Part shown: positions 46,854 to 63,262 of the stretch, piece by piece
Layout: every line of letters starts with the position of its first letter
Position numbering within the stretch: position 1 is the stretch's first letter
Assembly: GCA_029204225.1 (NCBI GenBank)
Contig: CM055111.1
Location: 30,719,464 to 30,783,463 of the forward strand
Direction of reading: 5' to 3'
Source of the DNA: Diphasiastrum complanatum
Lineage: Eukaryota > Streptophyta > Lycopodiopsida > Lycopodiales > Lycopodiaceae
Length of the DNA: 64,000 nt
Made by a program: the position numbers and the translations under genes
The notes under the pieces: model-generated
Databases searched by the model: none
Told to the model about the DNA's origin: nothing
What the model saw: the letters and a program-made list of their open reading frames with translations, nothing else

Positions 46854-47668
46854 TCAATTAGAGGCATAGTGCCCCTTTTTATCACAGAAGAAACACTTCA
46901 CTTTCTTCTTCTTGGTTTTTGAGTTAGAGAGATGAGATGTTTCATCCTCTTCACCATCTTGATCTCGATCTTTGGCTTTGTCTTTGTTGTATGCTTGAAA
47001 GAATTGGTTCTTACTCCTTCCTTTCTGCTTGCCTTTGACAAAGAGGGCTTTGTCACTTCTACCATGTTCAAGTTTGTTCATCCTGGAGAGTTTATAGCTT
47101 TGTCTAGATTCTTCAGAAATAAGAATTCCTTGGAGAGTTTCTAGATTAGGTAACTCCTCCTTAATAGCAAAAGACTGAACAAGATTATCATAGTCATCTC
47201 TCAAGCCATTCAGTATGACTTGAACTAGCTCAACTTGGTTAATGGTAACACCAACATAGGAAAGCTCTCTATGTAAATCTTTAACTCTCAGAACATAGTT
47301 AGGTGCACTCTCTTCACTTCTTTGAAAACTTTGGAAAATCTGATTCCTAAGAGTGAGTATTCTAGAAGTATTCTTTGCTTCATAGATGTCTTTAGTGCAT
47401 CCCAAGCTTCTTTGGCTATAGTGCAAGAACCTATCTCTCTCAAAATTTTATTAGATACATTCATCTTAATGAAATGTAGGGCCATTCTAGCTCTCTTCTT
47501 ATATTTAGGAATTTCAACCTGTGCTTGAGGCTCCTCCTCAACACCAAGCACAATATCCATAACATCTTGGAGAATCAAAACAAACTCCATTCTTAAATTC
47601 CAAATTGAATAATTAGAAGTGTTTAGTCTTTCATTGGCTTCTAGAAGATATCCTTCCTGAGATGCCAT
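46854..47668 (-). pseudogene. gag: C5 gag
   Basis: Starts MASQEGYLLEANERLNTSNY at 47668, continues YKKRARMALHFIKMNVSN, and after a frameshift near 47400 TKDIYEAKNTSRILTLRNQI, VLRVKDLHRELSY and a zinc knuckle CFFCDKKGHYASN. The last Cys of the knuckle is replaced by Asn and a stop follows at once, so the copy is defective in RNA binding and in read-through to pol. Similar to C2 gag at 32 kb. Confidence 0.9.
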
Positions 47669-48425
47669 TATAATGAAGACTTCTTAGTTATTGGATTGAG
47701 ATATGTTTGAGCTTGTTCCTATCAGACTTAGAGTTGCTGCTCTCTTCACTATAGGTATTTTCAAGGTTGAACTACCTTCCTATGTGAAATACTTGCAACT
47801 ATATTTGAGATGAATCTCAAATATTCCACAAGACAAGTTTTCTAGATCAGACACAAAAAGTGGTTTGAGACACTTTGGCTGGTTTGAATTCTACTTTTGG
47901 CACGTGTGAAATGCTTCAAAAGAAAACACTATTGACACTCAGAAGGTTCAAAGGGTGTTCAAAAACTTCAAACTCAGTTTTGATCTATAATTTCTTGTGT
48001 TGGATGCTCAAAACAATGAGTTCAGAATAAAGTATAATTGAATCAAATCAAAATGTTGTCAGTCAGATTTTGGACCTATCCCTATTCTCTTTAAGAGCTT
48101 ATAACTCTTGCTAGACACATCAGATTGATTTGATTTCAATTTCTATGAAAAGTATAGATCAAATGCTTTCCATCAAGCTATAACACTGCTATCTTTGGAT
48201 CTATAAGTAAGGAGAACAAAGGGACTGAAAAACTCTAATTTTTACATGTGTGAAATTCCAAAATCTCATACTTCTTCAATTCAGGTCTAAAAATTCAGTT
48301 CAAGTTCGATTTGATCCAAATACACTTCAGAGAAAGGTTAGAAAAAGTGCAAAACTATTTTTTTGCTTGATTTAGCTCTCAGTTTCTTGTACAATCAGAG
48401 TTGTTAGCATGCAAAGCTTAATGTG
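47669..48425 (-). other. C5 untranslated leader
   Basis: About 760 bp without a frame. Carries GGCACGTGTGAA near 47900 and ACATGTGTGAAATTC near 48246, again CACGTG-like motifs in a leader. Confidence 0.65.
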
Positions 48426-48437
48426 GCTCTGATACCA
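48426..48437 (-). promoter_or_regulatory. C5 primer-binding site
   Basis: TGGTATCAGAGC on the minus strand directly adjoining the 5' LTR end. Confidence 0.94.
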
Positions 48438-50050
48438 TGACAAAATTTCCAGAATTCACACGTGTGGGGAATGTCCACAAGAGTGACTGATCTTAATTAA
48501 GCTTTGTGATTGGCACTATAACCTGATTCTAGATTGATCAACAAAATCTAGTTCAGAAGAAATGGCTAATCCACAATCTAGCATGCTAAGCAACTGAATA
48601 TATTACCAATGACTCAATAATTAGCAAAAGTAGAAGATATCAATGTATAAGCATTGTGAGAAATTGGCAAAAATCTAGCTTGGTATTTTTTATGATAGAA
48701 GTTTGTAAGTGAATCTCACATGTGTGGAGGATGTTCCCACGTGTGGAGAATTGTAAAGTAAATCAAAATGTTTGATATAGGGGTCTCATAGAATCTCATA
48801 GTCAAGCATTTAGGTGTAGGATGTTGATAGGGTCAAATTTGGCATAGATGGCAAATTATCCATTTCCACTTGTAATGCCACTATTGAGCCAAAATAGAGT
48901 AGGAGGCCAAACTTGTTCTAATTAGAGTGTAGACAAGTGTAATGCTTTTGTTTGATGAAGTTTAAGAGGTCCAATAGGATTTAGAGGTGGAACCATGTGT
49001 GGTCCAATAGGAATTGGAGGTGTGCTTGAATATAGTCCAATAGAATTTAGAGGTGCATGGATCAATGGTCCAATAGGATTAAGAGGTGGAAAAGTGTGAT
49101 CCAATCATAGTTAAACATAGTGGTAGCTCATGAATCTACTAATATCATTGTACTCCTCTTTTGGATCTAATTGATTTTGAGATTGAGTGGATTTTGAGTG
49201 TCATTGAATTTCTAGCTTTCTCTCTCTACCCGAGAGCTCATGATGGTTTTTCTCTCTCTACCCAAGGAGCAGCTTGTTTTTACTTAGAATACTTTTGGAA
49301 CACTTCCCACATGTGTGAGTGAGAGTTGGAAGTGATTGAATGCATGTAGTGGTGTGTTTTTGCCATAGAAACAAAGATAGATCTTGAATCTCAATCTAGT
49401 CTTGATCTTGGTGCATCTACACACCTTAGGAGATCACAAGTACATGTAGTGGACCGTGTGAATACAACAAGCATTAGCTTCAACACGAGTTAGAGAGAGA
49501 AAGATAGAGAGATAACAAGCAAAATAATTTAGATCCAAAATGGCATGAGATAGCTACAAAACTTTGGTTCTTCATCATTGATTGTGTGGAGAGCTACACA
49601 TATTTATGGAGTTTGAGGTAGCTCGAGGTAGAACCATATCTATCCACTCCAAAATGACATCTAACGTGACATCTAGAGTCTATGTGACATTTGTCACTTG
49701 TCATGCATGAAATTCTACCAACTTTTTACAAGTGTACTAGTTCTAGCTAGAAATGTCCAAATCATCATGCATGTGTCCATTAAACTTTGTGCATGCCTTG
49801 CATGTCACTATGGATCACTTACAATCAATGCATGTGAGTTGCCACGAGTTTCTACAAGCATAATCATGCTAATTCTATGTCTACAAACTATATGCAAGTT
49901 GCATTTATCAAACTAGATAATACATAACCATGTAGCTCGAGTTCTATGTAGGCCAAACTTGGCATTTTTCATTAATGAGCTACATACTTGCATGGTACAA
50001 CATTTGTAGCAAGCCAAGAAATCAATATGGATTGTTTTTCAATTTTAACA
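48438..50050 (-). repeat. C5 5' LTR, interrupted by a solo LTR
   Basis: Two LTR pieces, 48438-48654 and 49470-50050, together match the 3' LTR at 42898-43689. The interruption is the 815-bp solo LTR with TSD AGCAT. CACACGTGTG lies at 48457-48466. Confidence 0.95.
48655..49469. repeat. Solo LTR inside the C5 5' LTR, TSD AGCAT
   Basis: 815 bp beginning TGTGAGAAATTGGC and ending GAATACAACA, with AGCAT at 48650-48654 and 49470-49474. The C5 3' LTR shows the empty site. It contains CCCACGTGTGGAG near 48739, CACATGTGTGGA near 48718 and a four-fold GGTCCAATAG-like short repeat at about 48970-49075. It is the youngest event in this nest: chromovirus region, C4, C5, solo LTR. Confidence 0.93.
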
Positions 50051-50055
50051 AAAAG

Positions 50056-51370
50056 CACTTGTAGATTTTCGATTTGCTCTATCACTTGCAAAATCCAAGT
50101 CAGAATAGCCAATTATAGAAAGATCTTCACTTTTATATAACAAACCATAATCAAAAGTTGAAGATATGTATCTAAGCACTCTCTTGGCCATTTTCCAATG
50201 ATGAATAGTAGGATTTTGCATAGCTTGGCTCAACTTATGGACACTAAAACTTATGTCAGGCCTAGTTATTGTGAGCCAAATTAAGGAGCCTATAAGACTC
50301 CTAAAAAGAGTGATGTCCACAAAGGCTGATCCATATAAATCTCTTCTTCTAGATATCCATTTAAAAAAGCATTAGAACATCTAGTTGAAAAACTTGCCAA
50401 TTGAAAAAACACGCAATAGAAATTATGATTCTAATTTTTTGCACTTTTTAATGCAGCCTCAATTTGAGCACTAGACAATATTTGATCAGAAGATCCAACA
50501 TATCTTGTTACTTCATTTGCAGTACCATCTTTGCAACTAGAGCAAAAGTCTCCTCATAATCAAGTCCATAAATTTGAGAAAAATCCTTTGCACAAAGCCT
50601 TGCCTTGTACTTGTTGATTGTGCCATCTTGATTATATTTTACTCGAAAAACCCACTTGCAACCAATGGTGTGCTTGTTGGATGGAAGATCCACAAGCTCC
50701 CATGTCTTGTTGGCCATCAAAGCATCATATTCCTCTTTCATGGCTAGAAATCGTTCCTTTGAATCGAGTGCATCATATACATCCTTTGGCTCCTAATGTG
50801 AAATAAAATAAGCACAATTAGTGGAGATGAGTTCCACTTGCTTGCCTTTATCTTCATATGTAAGCCTCCTAGGCTCGGATCTTACTCTTTGAGATCTCCT
50901 TGGAGAGAAAATTTGAGGTGACTCCTCCTCCATTCTCGGCCCCATCTCTCCATGATAGTCTTCAAGAGTGATGATTTGAGAATCTTTGAACTCGGCCTCC
51001 TCAAGAATGTATTTTTGATTCTCATGGAATATAACATCCCTACTCTCAATTGTAGTTGAGGTAGAGGGGACATAGATTATGTAAGCCTTCTTGTTGGATG
51101 AATATCCAACCATGATCCCTTTGATAGAATTAGGATCATCTCTTTTCCTTGTTTCCAAGGGTACATGAACAAAGCAAGCACATACAAAAACTCTAAGGTG
51201 ATCTCCTTAGGTTTCTTCTTAAACAAGACTTCATATGGTGATTTTTCAGCAAATGCATTATGAGGTAATCTATTGCACAAAATTAATAGTTTGCACAATT
51301 AATTGCTTCACCCCAATACTCAATAGGCAAATAAGCTTCAACTCGGATTGCTTTAGCACATTCACATAAA
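50056..51370 (-). pseudogene. pol: Copia C4 integrase, RT and RNase H, 5' part
   Basis: Minus strand from 51370: integrase NRLPHNAFAEKSPYEVLF and IMVGYSSNKKAYIIYVP, the linker with SPRRSQRVRSEPRRLTYED, RT start HTIGCKWVFRVKYNQDGTI, NAFLNGYLEEEIY, then directly DITLFRSLIGSLIWLTITRP and DLDFASDRANRKST. About 300-500 nt of RT including YVDD are deleted between 50320 and 50340. It lacks gag, protease and the integrase N-terminus, being cut at 51370 by the 52-bp LTR-end fragment. Older than the C5 inserted in it. Confidence 0.9.
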
Positions 51371-51422
51371 TGCTGAATTCACACGTATGGGACGCCCTAC
51401 ACATGTATTTTTGATCTCCTAA
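51371..51422 (-). repeat. 52-bp LTR-end fragment, copy 2
   Basis: TGCTGAATTCACACG to GATCTCCTAA, matching 33043-33094 with a few substitutions and the same two end points. Here it joins a copia integrase on one side and a gypsy remnant on the other. Confidence 0.8.
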
Positions 51423-53540
51423 GCACAATAACACCATAAAGATCACACTAGCATTGGTTGTCAATAGGAAAGCTGATCATACAAGCAATATTATTGTGTT
51501 ACAAGCAAGATCTGTCAACAAAACATAAGACAAAGCATCATAATTAATAATGGTATAGGGTGCAACTTTATATTGAAATATTGTCTTCCTCTCCAAGTCA
51601 TATCCTTCAGAATATATCTGATCTTTGAGATAAATAATAACGTCAGAATATAAAGAATTCGTAGAAGATATCTCGAATAAATTTTCATTTGGAAAGTCGT
51701 CATTCAATGGTTCTTCAATCCTTCCCGTACTAAGTCGTGAAAGATAATCAACATTAGTATGATACTTTCCTTGATGAAGCTCAACTTGATATGTGAACTC
51801 TTGTAGCAACAAAACCCAACGAGCAATTCGGCTAGATAAATCAGGTTTGTTAACAAGATACTTCAAAGCATATTCATCAACATGGATTATAAAAGCATAT
51901 CCTAGCAAATAATGCCGAAATTTTTTTACAGTAAAAATCATTCCAACTGCTTCCCTTTTTGTTGCCGAATAATTTTTCTCCGAGGAACTAAGCTGGCGAC
52001 TTGCATAGTATATTGGATGGTCTTTCTTTTGTTCATCCTTCTAGCTCAGACAAACACCAATAGCAAATGATGACACATCAACATAACAATGAAATAGTTT
52101 CGTCCAGTTAGGTGGTCTCAGAATTGGAGCATTAATCAATCTGTGCTTAAGTTCTTTGAATGCTTTCTGTTGTGCTGCCATCCAAATATAAGCAACGTAC
52201 TTCTTAGGTATTCTGGATAAATCTTCGATAATAACCAGTATGTCCTAATAAATCTCTTAGTTCATGTAGATTCATTGGTATCAACAGATTCTTTATGACT
52301 TCAACTTTATCTTTGTCGACTTCAATTCCTCTGTTGGATATTTTATGGCCCAGAAGTATACCTTCTCTCATACTGAAAAAATATTTTTCGGGGTGAAGTG
52401 ACAAACAAGTGTCCCAACACCTCTACAATGTAAGCTTCAGTTTCTGAATATGAGACTTGATATTACTAGAACACATAAATCATCAATGAAAATTTTGAGA
52501 AATTTTCTTAGGAAAGCAGCGAAAATTAGCATCATAATTTTCTGAAAAGTAGCTAGTGCATTCCAAAGACCAAAGGACATTTTATTATAGGCATAAGTGC
52601 CCCAATCAGTAGTAAACGTGGTCTTCGGTCGATCCTCCTTCCTTACTCCAACTTGATTGTAGCCAGAGAAGCCATCATAGAAACTATAAAGTTCTTGCCC
52701 TGCAACCTAGTCTAGAATGGAATCCATTGAAGGGTGATGGATGATCTTTCTTTGTAGCAGCATTCAATTTCCTAAAATCTTGGCAAATTTGAATTTTGCC
52801 AGTTTTTTTCTTTGGAACTACAACAATAAGAGACACCCATTCACTACTTAAGACGAGATAAATAATACCTATCTTAAGGTCCTTGTTGAGTTCATCTTTT
52901 ACCATAAGAGTGTATTTCGGATTGAGATGATACTATTTCTACCAGACAGGAACAACATCTTCTTTAAGATCAATGTGGTGCTTGCCAAATTCAGCAGGTA
53001 TTCCCTTCAAATCTTCGAGCGACCATGCAAAGACATCTTGGTACTCCTTCAATAGTTCAATAAATTCTGCTAATTCTATCTCTTCAAGGGACTTAGAAAC
53101 ATGCACAAATTTTCCAGGTGCAAGTTCAATTAGCTCTGTAAAATCTGGCAAAATTATATCTTCCATCATACTGGCCTAAGTATGGCCATGAATTTCACAT
53201 ATGGCTAGCTCCATGGATTTATTTTTGTCGTTAGCCTGGTCTTTATTTCCAAATTATTGTTCAGATTCATCAAATTCGTCATTTGTATCTTCATCATCCC
53301 ATTACAGAGATCAACAACGACTAGTCAACTCTTGAAGCCAACGTGTTCCACTAGCAAGCCGACCACCACAACACCAAATCCAGTTCATCAATGATGAAAG
53401 GGCCAAATCTAGGGAATCCAAGCCCGACATGGCCACCCATCCAACAAGCAACAACACTTCAAGTATCAAAACCTTGTACTCAAGCGGTACTCTTGACTGC
53501 CACAAAGTCTTCAAGTTCAGGCATATCATGAACATGTGGA
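51423..53540 (-). pseudogene. pol: Ty3/gypsy G3 reverse transcriptase and RNase H remnant
   Basis: Minus strand: a protease-RT linker (FVHVSKSLEEIELAEF, KEYQDVFAWSLEDLKGIP), RT with SEWVSLIVVVPKKKTGKIQ and CQDFRKLNAATKKD, the catalytic box KIFIDDLCVLV near 52480, GHKISNRGIEVDKDKVEVI and LRDLLGHTGYYRRFI, and RNase H with VKKFRHYLLGYAFIIHVDEY and HTNVDYLSR. Stops and frameshifts are many. No integrase, gag or LTR is identified. The sequence beyond 53170 is less certain. Confidence 0.87.
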
Positions 53541-53839
53541 TCGATTAAGCAGTCAATCAACCCTATCCTATCTGTTGTATCAATTAAGCGAACCTTCGAC
53601 AATACCACCGATAACAGTTACACCATTCTATGAAGATCCATGCCAACAAGTGTTATCTTGGGAGCCAATTTTCAATGACGACAGTTATCCATTTGTCGAG
53701 CAACAAGGTTATCAAGAATGGCCACCAGACTTTTATTGAAAATTGGGCAAGTCCGGGTTCTTGTGATACCATCCATCAATAAAGCATCAGGTTTTATGTA
53801 AGCGAATACTTATCTACGCTTTTCCTGGGGCAAAACAAA

Positions 53840-56026
<2,187 letters not shown>

Positions 56027-56871
56027 ATAACTGATAGTCATGCATGCGTATTGATTAACATATGCATGAGTTATTGAAGAAATTTTTTCTTGGCATCTTA
56101 AGTCCAGTTATTATAAGTTAAGTCACGTACTCTTACAGGACTCGACTATGGTACACTTGAATGGCATGGAATTGCCCAAGCAGTTCGGTACTTGGATTCC
56201 CAGATAAAGTGATACGGGGAATCCATGGGGCTAGTATAGCACGGAAGTGCTCTAGTACCTAGCACTGTGACCAACGTCAAATCATTGTCCATCTGTGTAA
56301 TGAAAAATAGTTGCTTACATATGGAATGCACTTGTGAACCTAATATGTTCCTTTTTGCTGTTTTACTGATCAGTATGGCTTCTGCCCTGATACGGCTTCG
56401 TTAAAGAGTGGAACATGTTGCTAATTTAGAAAGTGAACGATTGGGAAGATTGGACGTACTTGTTGTTAATTCTTAGCTGATAAAGTAGTGAATCTTGTTT
56501 CGGACATGGATAACAATTGATGCTCAGCTATGACACCCTCACGCGACTAACTTGTACGGTTTTGTTGTGTGGGATGGTGGCAGATAACAGCTGGGTGTCT
56601 TAGAACTTGCTTCGCTTTATGGTACTCTGTACTGTTATACTTTATACAACTGTATTTTTTACCTGTTATGCTATGAATTGAAGGGTTCAAAGGGTTTGTC
56701 TTGACTTGTGAAGAGGGACTATGTGAAGACTTGTTACTCTCTCTCTAGCATCTCTGATGCCACCCCGGCTACCCTTTGGTCGGGGTAGCACCAAACCTTT
56801 ACCTCTACTTGTATTTTATGGCTAACAAGGTCTGTTGTATGATGTAGTCCACAGGATGGTTTCATGATGCG
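56027..56871. other. Leader between pseudo-LTR and RT ORF of copy B
   Basis: No long frame. Contains a potential hairpin near 56762-56790 (CACCCCGGCTACC, loop, GTCGGGGTAGC). I found no full hammerhead ribozyme core (CUGANGA plus GAAA) by eye. Confidence 0.4.
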
Positions 56872-57619
56872 GTGACTCTTGGCTATGGGGAGCCCCTTCC
56901 TCCTCCTAGTCCTTTTGTTCAGACCATTATATGTTGCATGAAGAAAGTTGTTGAAGTTCACAATTTGATTACTGGTTATGATATGACTACTTGTAATGCT
57001 GCTGGCCCGGATGATAAAATTCTCTGTCTTATTGATTTGATGAACATCATGAATTGGATCAATATTTATACAAATTTTATTAAAAAGAAGGAATCTCTTA
57101 GCATCATTGAAAAAATTTATATGGACCTTTCCAATTATGCTAAACGAATTGCTGCCGAGGAAAAATTTTGTAATACGCATATTTGGAAAGTATTTGCTTG
57201 CCTGGATAGAGAAAACGATGACTCCTCTATTGATACCCTTGTCCCTTCTACTGCTCCCACTTCACCGCACCCTCTGATTTTTACTGAGGACCTTGATGAA
57301 GATAGTGCTTCTCAGTTAGAGTCTTTCTCACAAGAAATCTGTGATGTGGGAAAGCAATCTGCCTTTGAATTTTGTCAAGCCAATAGTTGCCAAGTACCAT
57401 TGGTACCTAGTCGTATCATTGAGTTTAAAATCTACAAAAATTGCTTATAAACTTTGGAGCCTTTCCTTTGTAAACTTCCTTGCACCTATCTCTATTGAAC
57501 TCTGGATCGCTCTTGCTCATCTTACTAATGAAGAGGTCCAAGCTTGCAAGCTTGCTGCTTTGCATAAGAGTCCTTCTTTTGATACTGTTATCAAGATGAG
57601 CAGATTTGAACCTTCATGA
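56872..57619 (+). pseudogene. Penelope-like copy B, N-terminal region
   Basis: The frame 56872-57450 (192 codons) starts MTLGYGEPLPPPSPFVQTII and contains a helical part (KKKESLSIIEKIYMDLSNYA) and the acidic patch EDLDEDSASQLESF; an overlapping frame 57341-57619 continues through NEEVQACKLAALHKSPSFDT. Copy A repeats the acidic patch and the following segment, which shows it is part of the protein. I do not recognise a domain in the first 190 residues. A frameshift near 57440 and a stop at 57617 interrupt it. Confidence 0.6.
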
Positions 57620-58997
57620 TGTCCTTCTGAGCAGACCTGGGCTAGAACTAGAGGCCATTTTGACACTGGCTTTAATAGAATGAACCTTCATCAAGCTAGA
57701 ATCTGGAACTGGAAAAGACCCTTCTTTAAGTGTAGATGCAGTGATAAATGCAAAAACAATTCTTCTATCATATGGTTTGATCACTCTATATGGTATATAG
57801 TGAATAACCTTTCCATTTTCTTTCTTGGTGCATCTATGCAAAACCAGCTTAATGCCTTCTTTCTTTAGTTGCATACTTTTGCTACTAAAATACCTGATTT
57901 TCTAATAGAGAAAGAAGAATTACCTTTTTTGCTTTTCAAAGCACACAAAAACGCATTCAGATGGATTACAAATGCACGTGACTGCTATTTTTCAAAGGTG
58001 GCCACGTTTATTTCTGGAGCTCTTGGTATACTGACTCCTCTCCTTATGGAGAGAGCAGGCCTTAAGGCAACTTCATATCGGAGTATCCTAAATGTGGATA
58101 CTAACCTATTCTGGCAGTGCGACTCATCCACTGAATTTTATCTTAGTGTGCCTAACAAAATCACTTCCATGTGGTCCACTGACATTGCAAAATGCTATGA
58201 AAATATTCCTCTTAATGATTCGGATGGGCTAAAAATAATAATACGAAAATGATAAGGTATGCATTCAAGTCTTGTAAAAACAAAAAACTTGCCTATCAAT
58301 GGAAATTGAGCCTTAAGCAATTTGCCTGGAATGGGTGACCAATCAGACTGATAATTGGACTGTGATTGACATAGAACCTCTTTGCCAGTATAATGATATA
58401 CTGATTGACAATTGCATAGTAAGATTAGAAAATAGAACCTGGAAACAGGTCTGTGGTATTCCTATGGGTTTTGTCTGTTCCCCTACTTGGTGTAACTGGT
58501 ATCTGTCATTCTTTGAAATACTTTTCATGAAAAGACTGGCCAGGCTTGGAAAAGTGGAATACCTACGTGCCTTCAAGCATACTTTCTGTTATATTGATGA
58601 TATTTGTTTCATAAACAACACAGATGCTCCTGTATTTCTAGACAAGGAACAACCTCGTATCGATGATAATGTCTTATGGATCTATCTCTTGGAGTACCTC
58701 ACTATTGAAAAAGAAGACTCTTTGGATAACACGGTTAATTTTTTGAATATTACCACTACCTTTGATTCTTTATCAAGAAAGTTTCATATGAAAAAATTTG
58801 ACAAAATACGAGAACTTCTGTTTTCGTTTTTTCAGTATATACACTTAACGGCCAGTTGGCCAATTATGAACTCGTATAAAGTGATTGTCGCTCAAATTAT
58901 TGCTACCATGTACTATTGTAGCAAACATGATACCTTTATGGATGAGGTCAAAAACATTGTTCTTGCTTTTCAAAATAATGGCTTCATGAGAGGATGA
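57620..58997 (+). pseudogene. Penelope-like copy B, reverse transcriptase
   Basis: In order: WNWKRPFFKCRCSDKCKNN (a CXC-X3-C block with Lys/Arg), FRWITNARDCYFSKV, motif A STDIAKCYENIP near 58180, motif B CGIPMGFVCSPTWCNWYLSF near 58455-58515, motif C YIDDICFIN (YIDD at 58590-58601), then a thumb-like part with KFDKIRELLFSFFQYIHLTA and a final NNGFMRG. The MG.v.SP and R/CYIDD forms and the thumb resemble Penelope-like and telomerase-type RTs rather than copia, gypsy or LINEs. Stops at 57868 and 58252 and an interruption at 58253-58335 mean it is inactive. Confidence 0.75.
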
Positions 58998-59159
58998 TTG
59001 TATGAAATTTTAAACAACCTGTTTCTACACGAATCGTTTCCTGGACTCAAGTTTACTTTACCAAAAAATGCTAAATTTCTTTTGGTGGGCAGTTAGCACT
59101 CCATCTCAGGGGTGCTAACTGCCCCCTGAGAAACTTTGCTAGCTGTGGGTATGGTTGGT

Positions 59160-60701
<1,542 letters not shown>

Positions 60702-61165
60702 TTAAAATTCTATTAGGATTTAGAGCAGTATGCAGATCATATCACACAATCACCATAGCCACTCCTCACAAGCTCTCAAAGATGGCACAACAAAAAGTTA
60801 ATAGATTAAAAAGAAACACTATACATATAGAGTATTCACAAACTGCATGAAAAGGCAGGAGACCTAAAATTGGCCTACCACCTGTCAAACTAAGGTCGGG
60901 CGCAATATGGCCAAATTTGACCGACAAACTTGGGACATGTCCCCAAGTATAGCAAGTACTATATATAACTCTGTACAGGCTATTTTTTCCTACGTCTGGC
61001 TACTCAGCTAACCCAAGTAGCCGTCTACGGGATCAGTGCCCGATCAATATATCTAACGGGTCATGTCCCGATCACAACCATATACAGTAAACCAAATAAA
61101 CTGTACACTAATTACATCATCACATTTAGAGCTTATACTAATGAATCAGATCACAAGCTGATTTC
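60702..61165 (-). repeat. Possible LTR of another copia-like element
   Basis: A purine-rich tract AAGGGAGAGAG on the minus strand at about 61166-61180, followed by TTAGAAATCAG, closely resembles the C1 tract plus LTR start (AAGGGAGAAAG, TTAGAATTAAAG). The LTR would run to 60702, where it cuts the Penelope-like repeat. No second copy and no pol were found in the window. Confidence 0.35.
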
Positions 61166-63140
61166 TAACTCTCTCCCTTAAGCTCAAATGTGATAAGAGT
61201 GAGAAACAATAATTTGTAGCAATGTCTGGAGTGTCCAAAAGATGTTATGCATATCCTGCTACTCTGTACTTGACTCACACTCAAGCACACCAACAAACCA
61301 CCAGGTTTGACTCACAAAGTATCATGCAACCACAATGCTCATACAAAGAGTCTACCACACTCTCGACCAACTGACTCATCCCCAATCCGACTTGATCACA
61401 AGTGGACCACATGAGCGACATGGCTCAAACTGAGGAAATCTCACTGCCACCATGAGACTTACAGCCTCCATCTAGCTAGGCTGACATTCTATCAGACACT
61501 TACAAGCACAAACCTGTAAAGTTGACATAAATGAGCGACTGAGGCTCAACCTGAGGTAATCTTACTACCACCATAAGATTGCACCCTCACCAGATAAACA
61601 GCTAGTAGACAAGGACAAGTCAATGAGCATAAAATGACTACTTTGTTCCTGACGTAGCAAATGAACAACCACATATAACTCTGACTCAGATCTAGACTCT
61701 CGTGACAAGGTAACATGCAAGTCCACACACACTCATGCAAACCAACACGAATGATAAAGCGTCAAATACATGACCAAGGCCTGCCCATAAGTGGTATCCT
61801 GTCGTACCAACACCTGTGCCACCTGTACATCCGCTGCTACACCACTGGTCACCAAATCAGGTCCTCAACCATGGCCTGCACCTGTACCAAGATTCTCTCA
61901 CGTCCAAGCATATACATCTGGCAAATTGACTTGACTTACCCAAACTGGCAGTTGAAGTGTATCTCCTCGATGACAAACCTGATACACTGCCCCACAGCTA
62001 CAATGGCTTGATCAAAATTGACTTACCTACTGCAAAACCGCAAAATCATCACACTCACCACTCACCAAGTGCATCCAAAGTGTGATTATCGACCCGTTCT
62101 TCATCCTCTGCGTGTCCCACACACAACTCGTCCCATGCAAGTACGCTATCTTGCCCAATGGCTTTCAACCGTCACCACCTCGCACTTCCATCACCTGTGA
62201 CCGCCAAAATGTGTATGACTATCGATGTGGATACTTAGAAAATCTGGTGTAAATCGTTGAAGAATCATCTTCTTTCTAAGAGATAGGTGTTTCTCTTGTC
62301 TATTTGAGGACCTATTTTGCAATGCTTCTATTGCAACGGTTAGAAAGTACTACCAAAAGCAAAATCACTTCAGACCTGTGTTGTGCTATTCCTGCTTTGA
62401 TCTCTGTGGGCCATTTTCATTATCAGGATTTGCTCGACAAGCATAGCTATAAAGCTAAGCTTGACAGAATGTTCACCTATTGTTAAATATTTCTGACGAT
62501 TCGGAGGCTGGCCCCCAAATGAAGGATTATAAAACAACCCCCAAATAGGCTACCAATCTAAGGGAATACTAATGGAAGTCGGTCTATACCACAATTATAA
62601 CTCAAGCTCCATTGGGTATGGAGTCGAAAATACATCGTTCATGACCACATGCTCTTTCAATGGCAATCGGCAAGGCAAATTCAAACAGTCTATAGGCAAT
62701 TTTCAAATAGCCTATGGAACTTTGAAATGGACAAGAGGTCACGCATGTAAGCTCTGGCTTTTGAGATACCCATGAGACGTACAAGCATGGCTTGTATATA
62801 AGCTGAGATTCACTTAACGAGTGAAGTAAAATAGGGTTAGATTTTGAATAAACGCCTAATCTTCATCTGAACCGTTTGCATAGGCTTTGAAAATATTTGT
62901 TACTAGTGGTAGTATGATCATTGATTGGACCATAAAGATGGTATAAAGATTCACAAGTTTGGATTCATGAGAATCTCCAAAGCTAAGAGATACACCCTAT
63001 ATCAAGCATCGTAGGGCCAAACTTGATAAGCCACAATCCGGGGCAGCGATGGTCAACTAAGAAAGGGTTGCACATAAGTGATGGAATGCCGGCAACAATA
63101 GGAAAAAATAGGGTTTTGCCATAAACCTAGGCAAATCCGC
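61166..63140. other. Unassigned stretch
   Basis: Short frames only (up to 98 codons, 61715-62011 plus, His/Thr/Cys-rich). No motif recognised. Rich in CACA/CTCAC words at 61250-61900. It may be the decayed interior of the element that supplied the LTR at 60.7-61.2 kb. Confidence 0.4.
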
Positions 63141-63262
63141 ATGCACTAAAAATAAGCAATCGAAAGACGGGCACAGGTAAGTAATGGCAGGGGAACGGGC
63201 CATAGACAATCAACGAGCAACCCGCAGACAGTCAGGGGCAGAAATAGGCACGTTACCAGTGC

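Larger units (their letters stand above)
42898..50050 (-). mobile_element. Ty1/copia retrotransposon C5, complete structure, nested in C4
   Basis: 3' LTR 42898-43689, polypurine tract 43690-43702, RNase H, RT, integrase, protease, gag, leader, primer-binding site 48426-48437 and 5' LTR 48438-50050 (interrupted by a solo LTR). AAAAG flanks it at 42893-42897 and 50051-50055. The two LTRs are about 792 and 793 bp net and differ at few positions. It inserted into the RNase H of C4, a member of the same family. Coding is broken by a few frameshifts and stops (gag, gag-protease junction, RT, RNase H). Confidence 0.96.

Noticed and set aside
51477-53169. Possible integrated pararetrovirus
   Set aside because: RT and RNase H motifs and their order fit a Ty3/gypsy element; no coat or movement protein motif is present.
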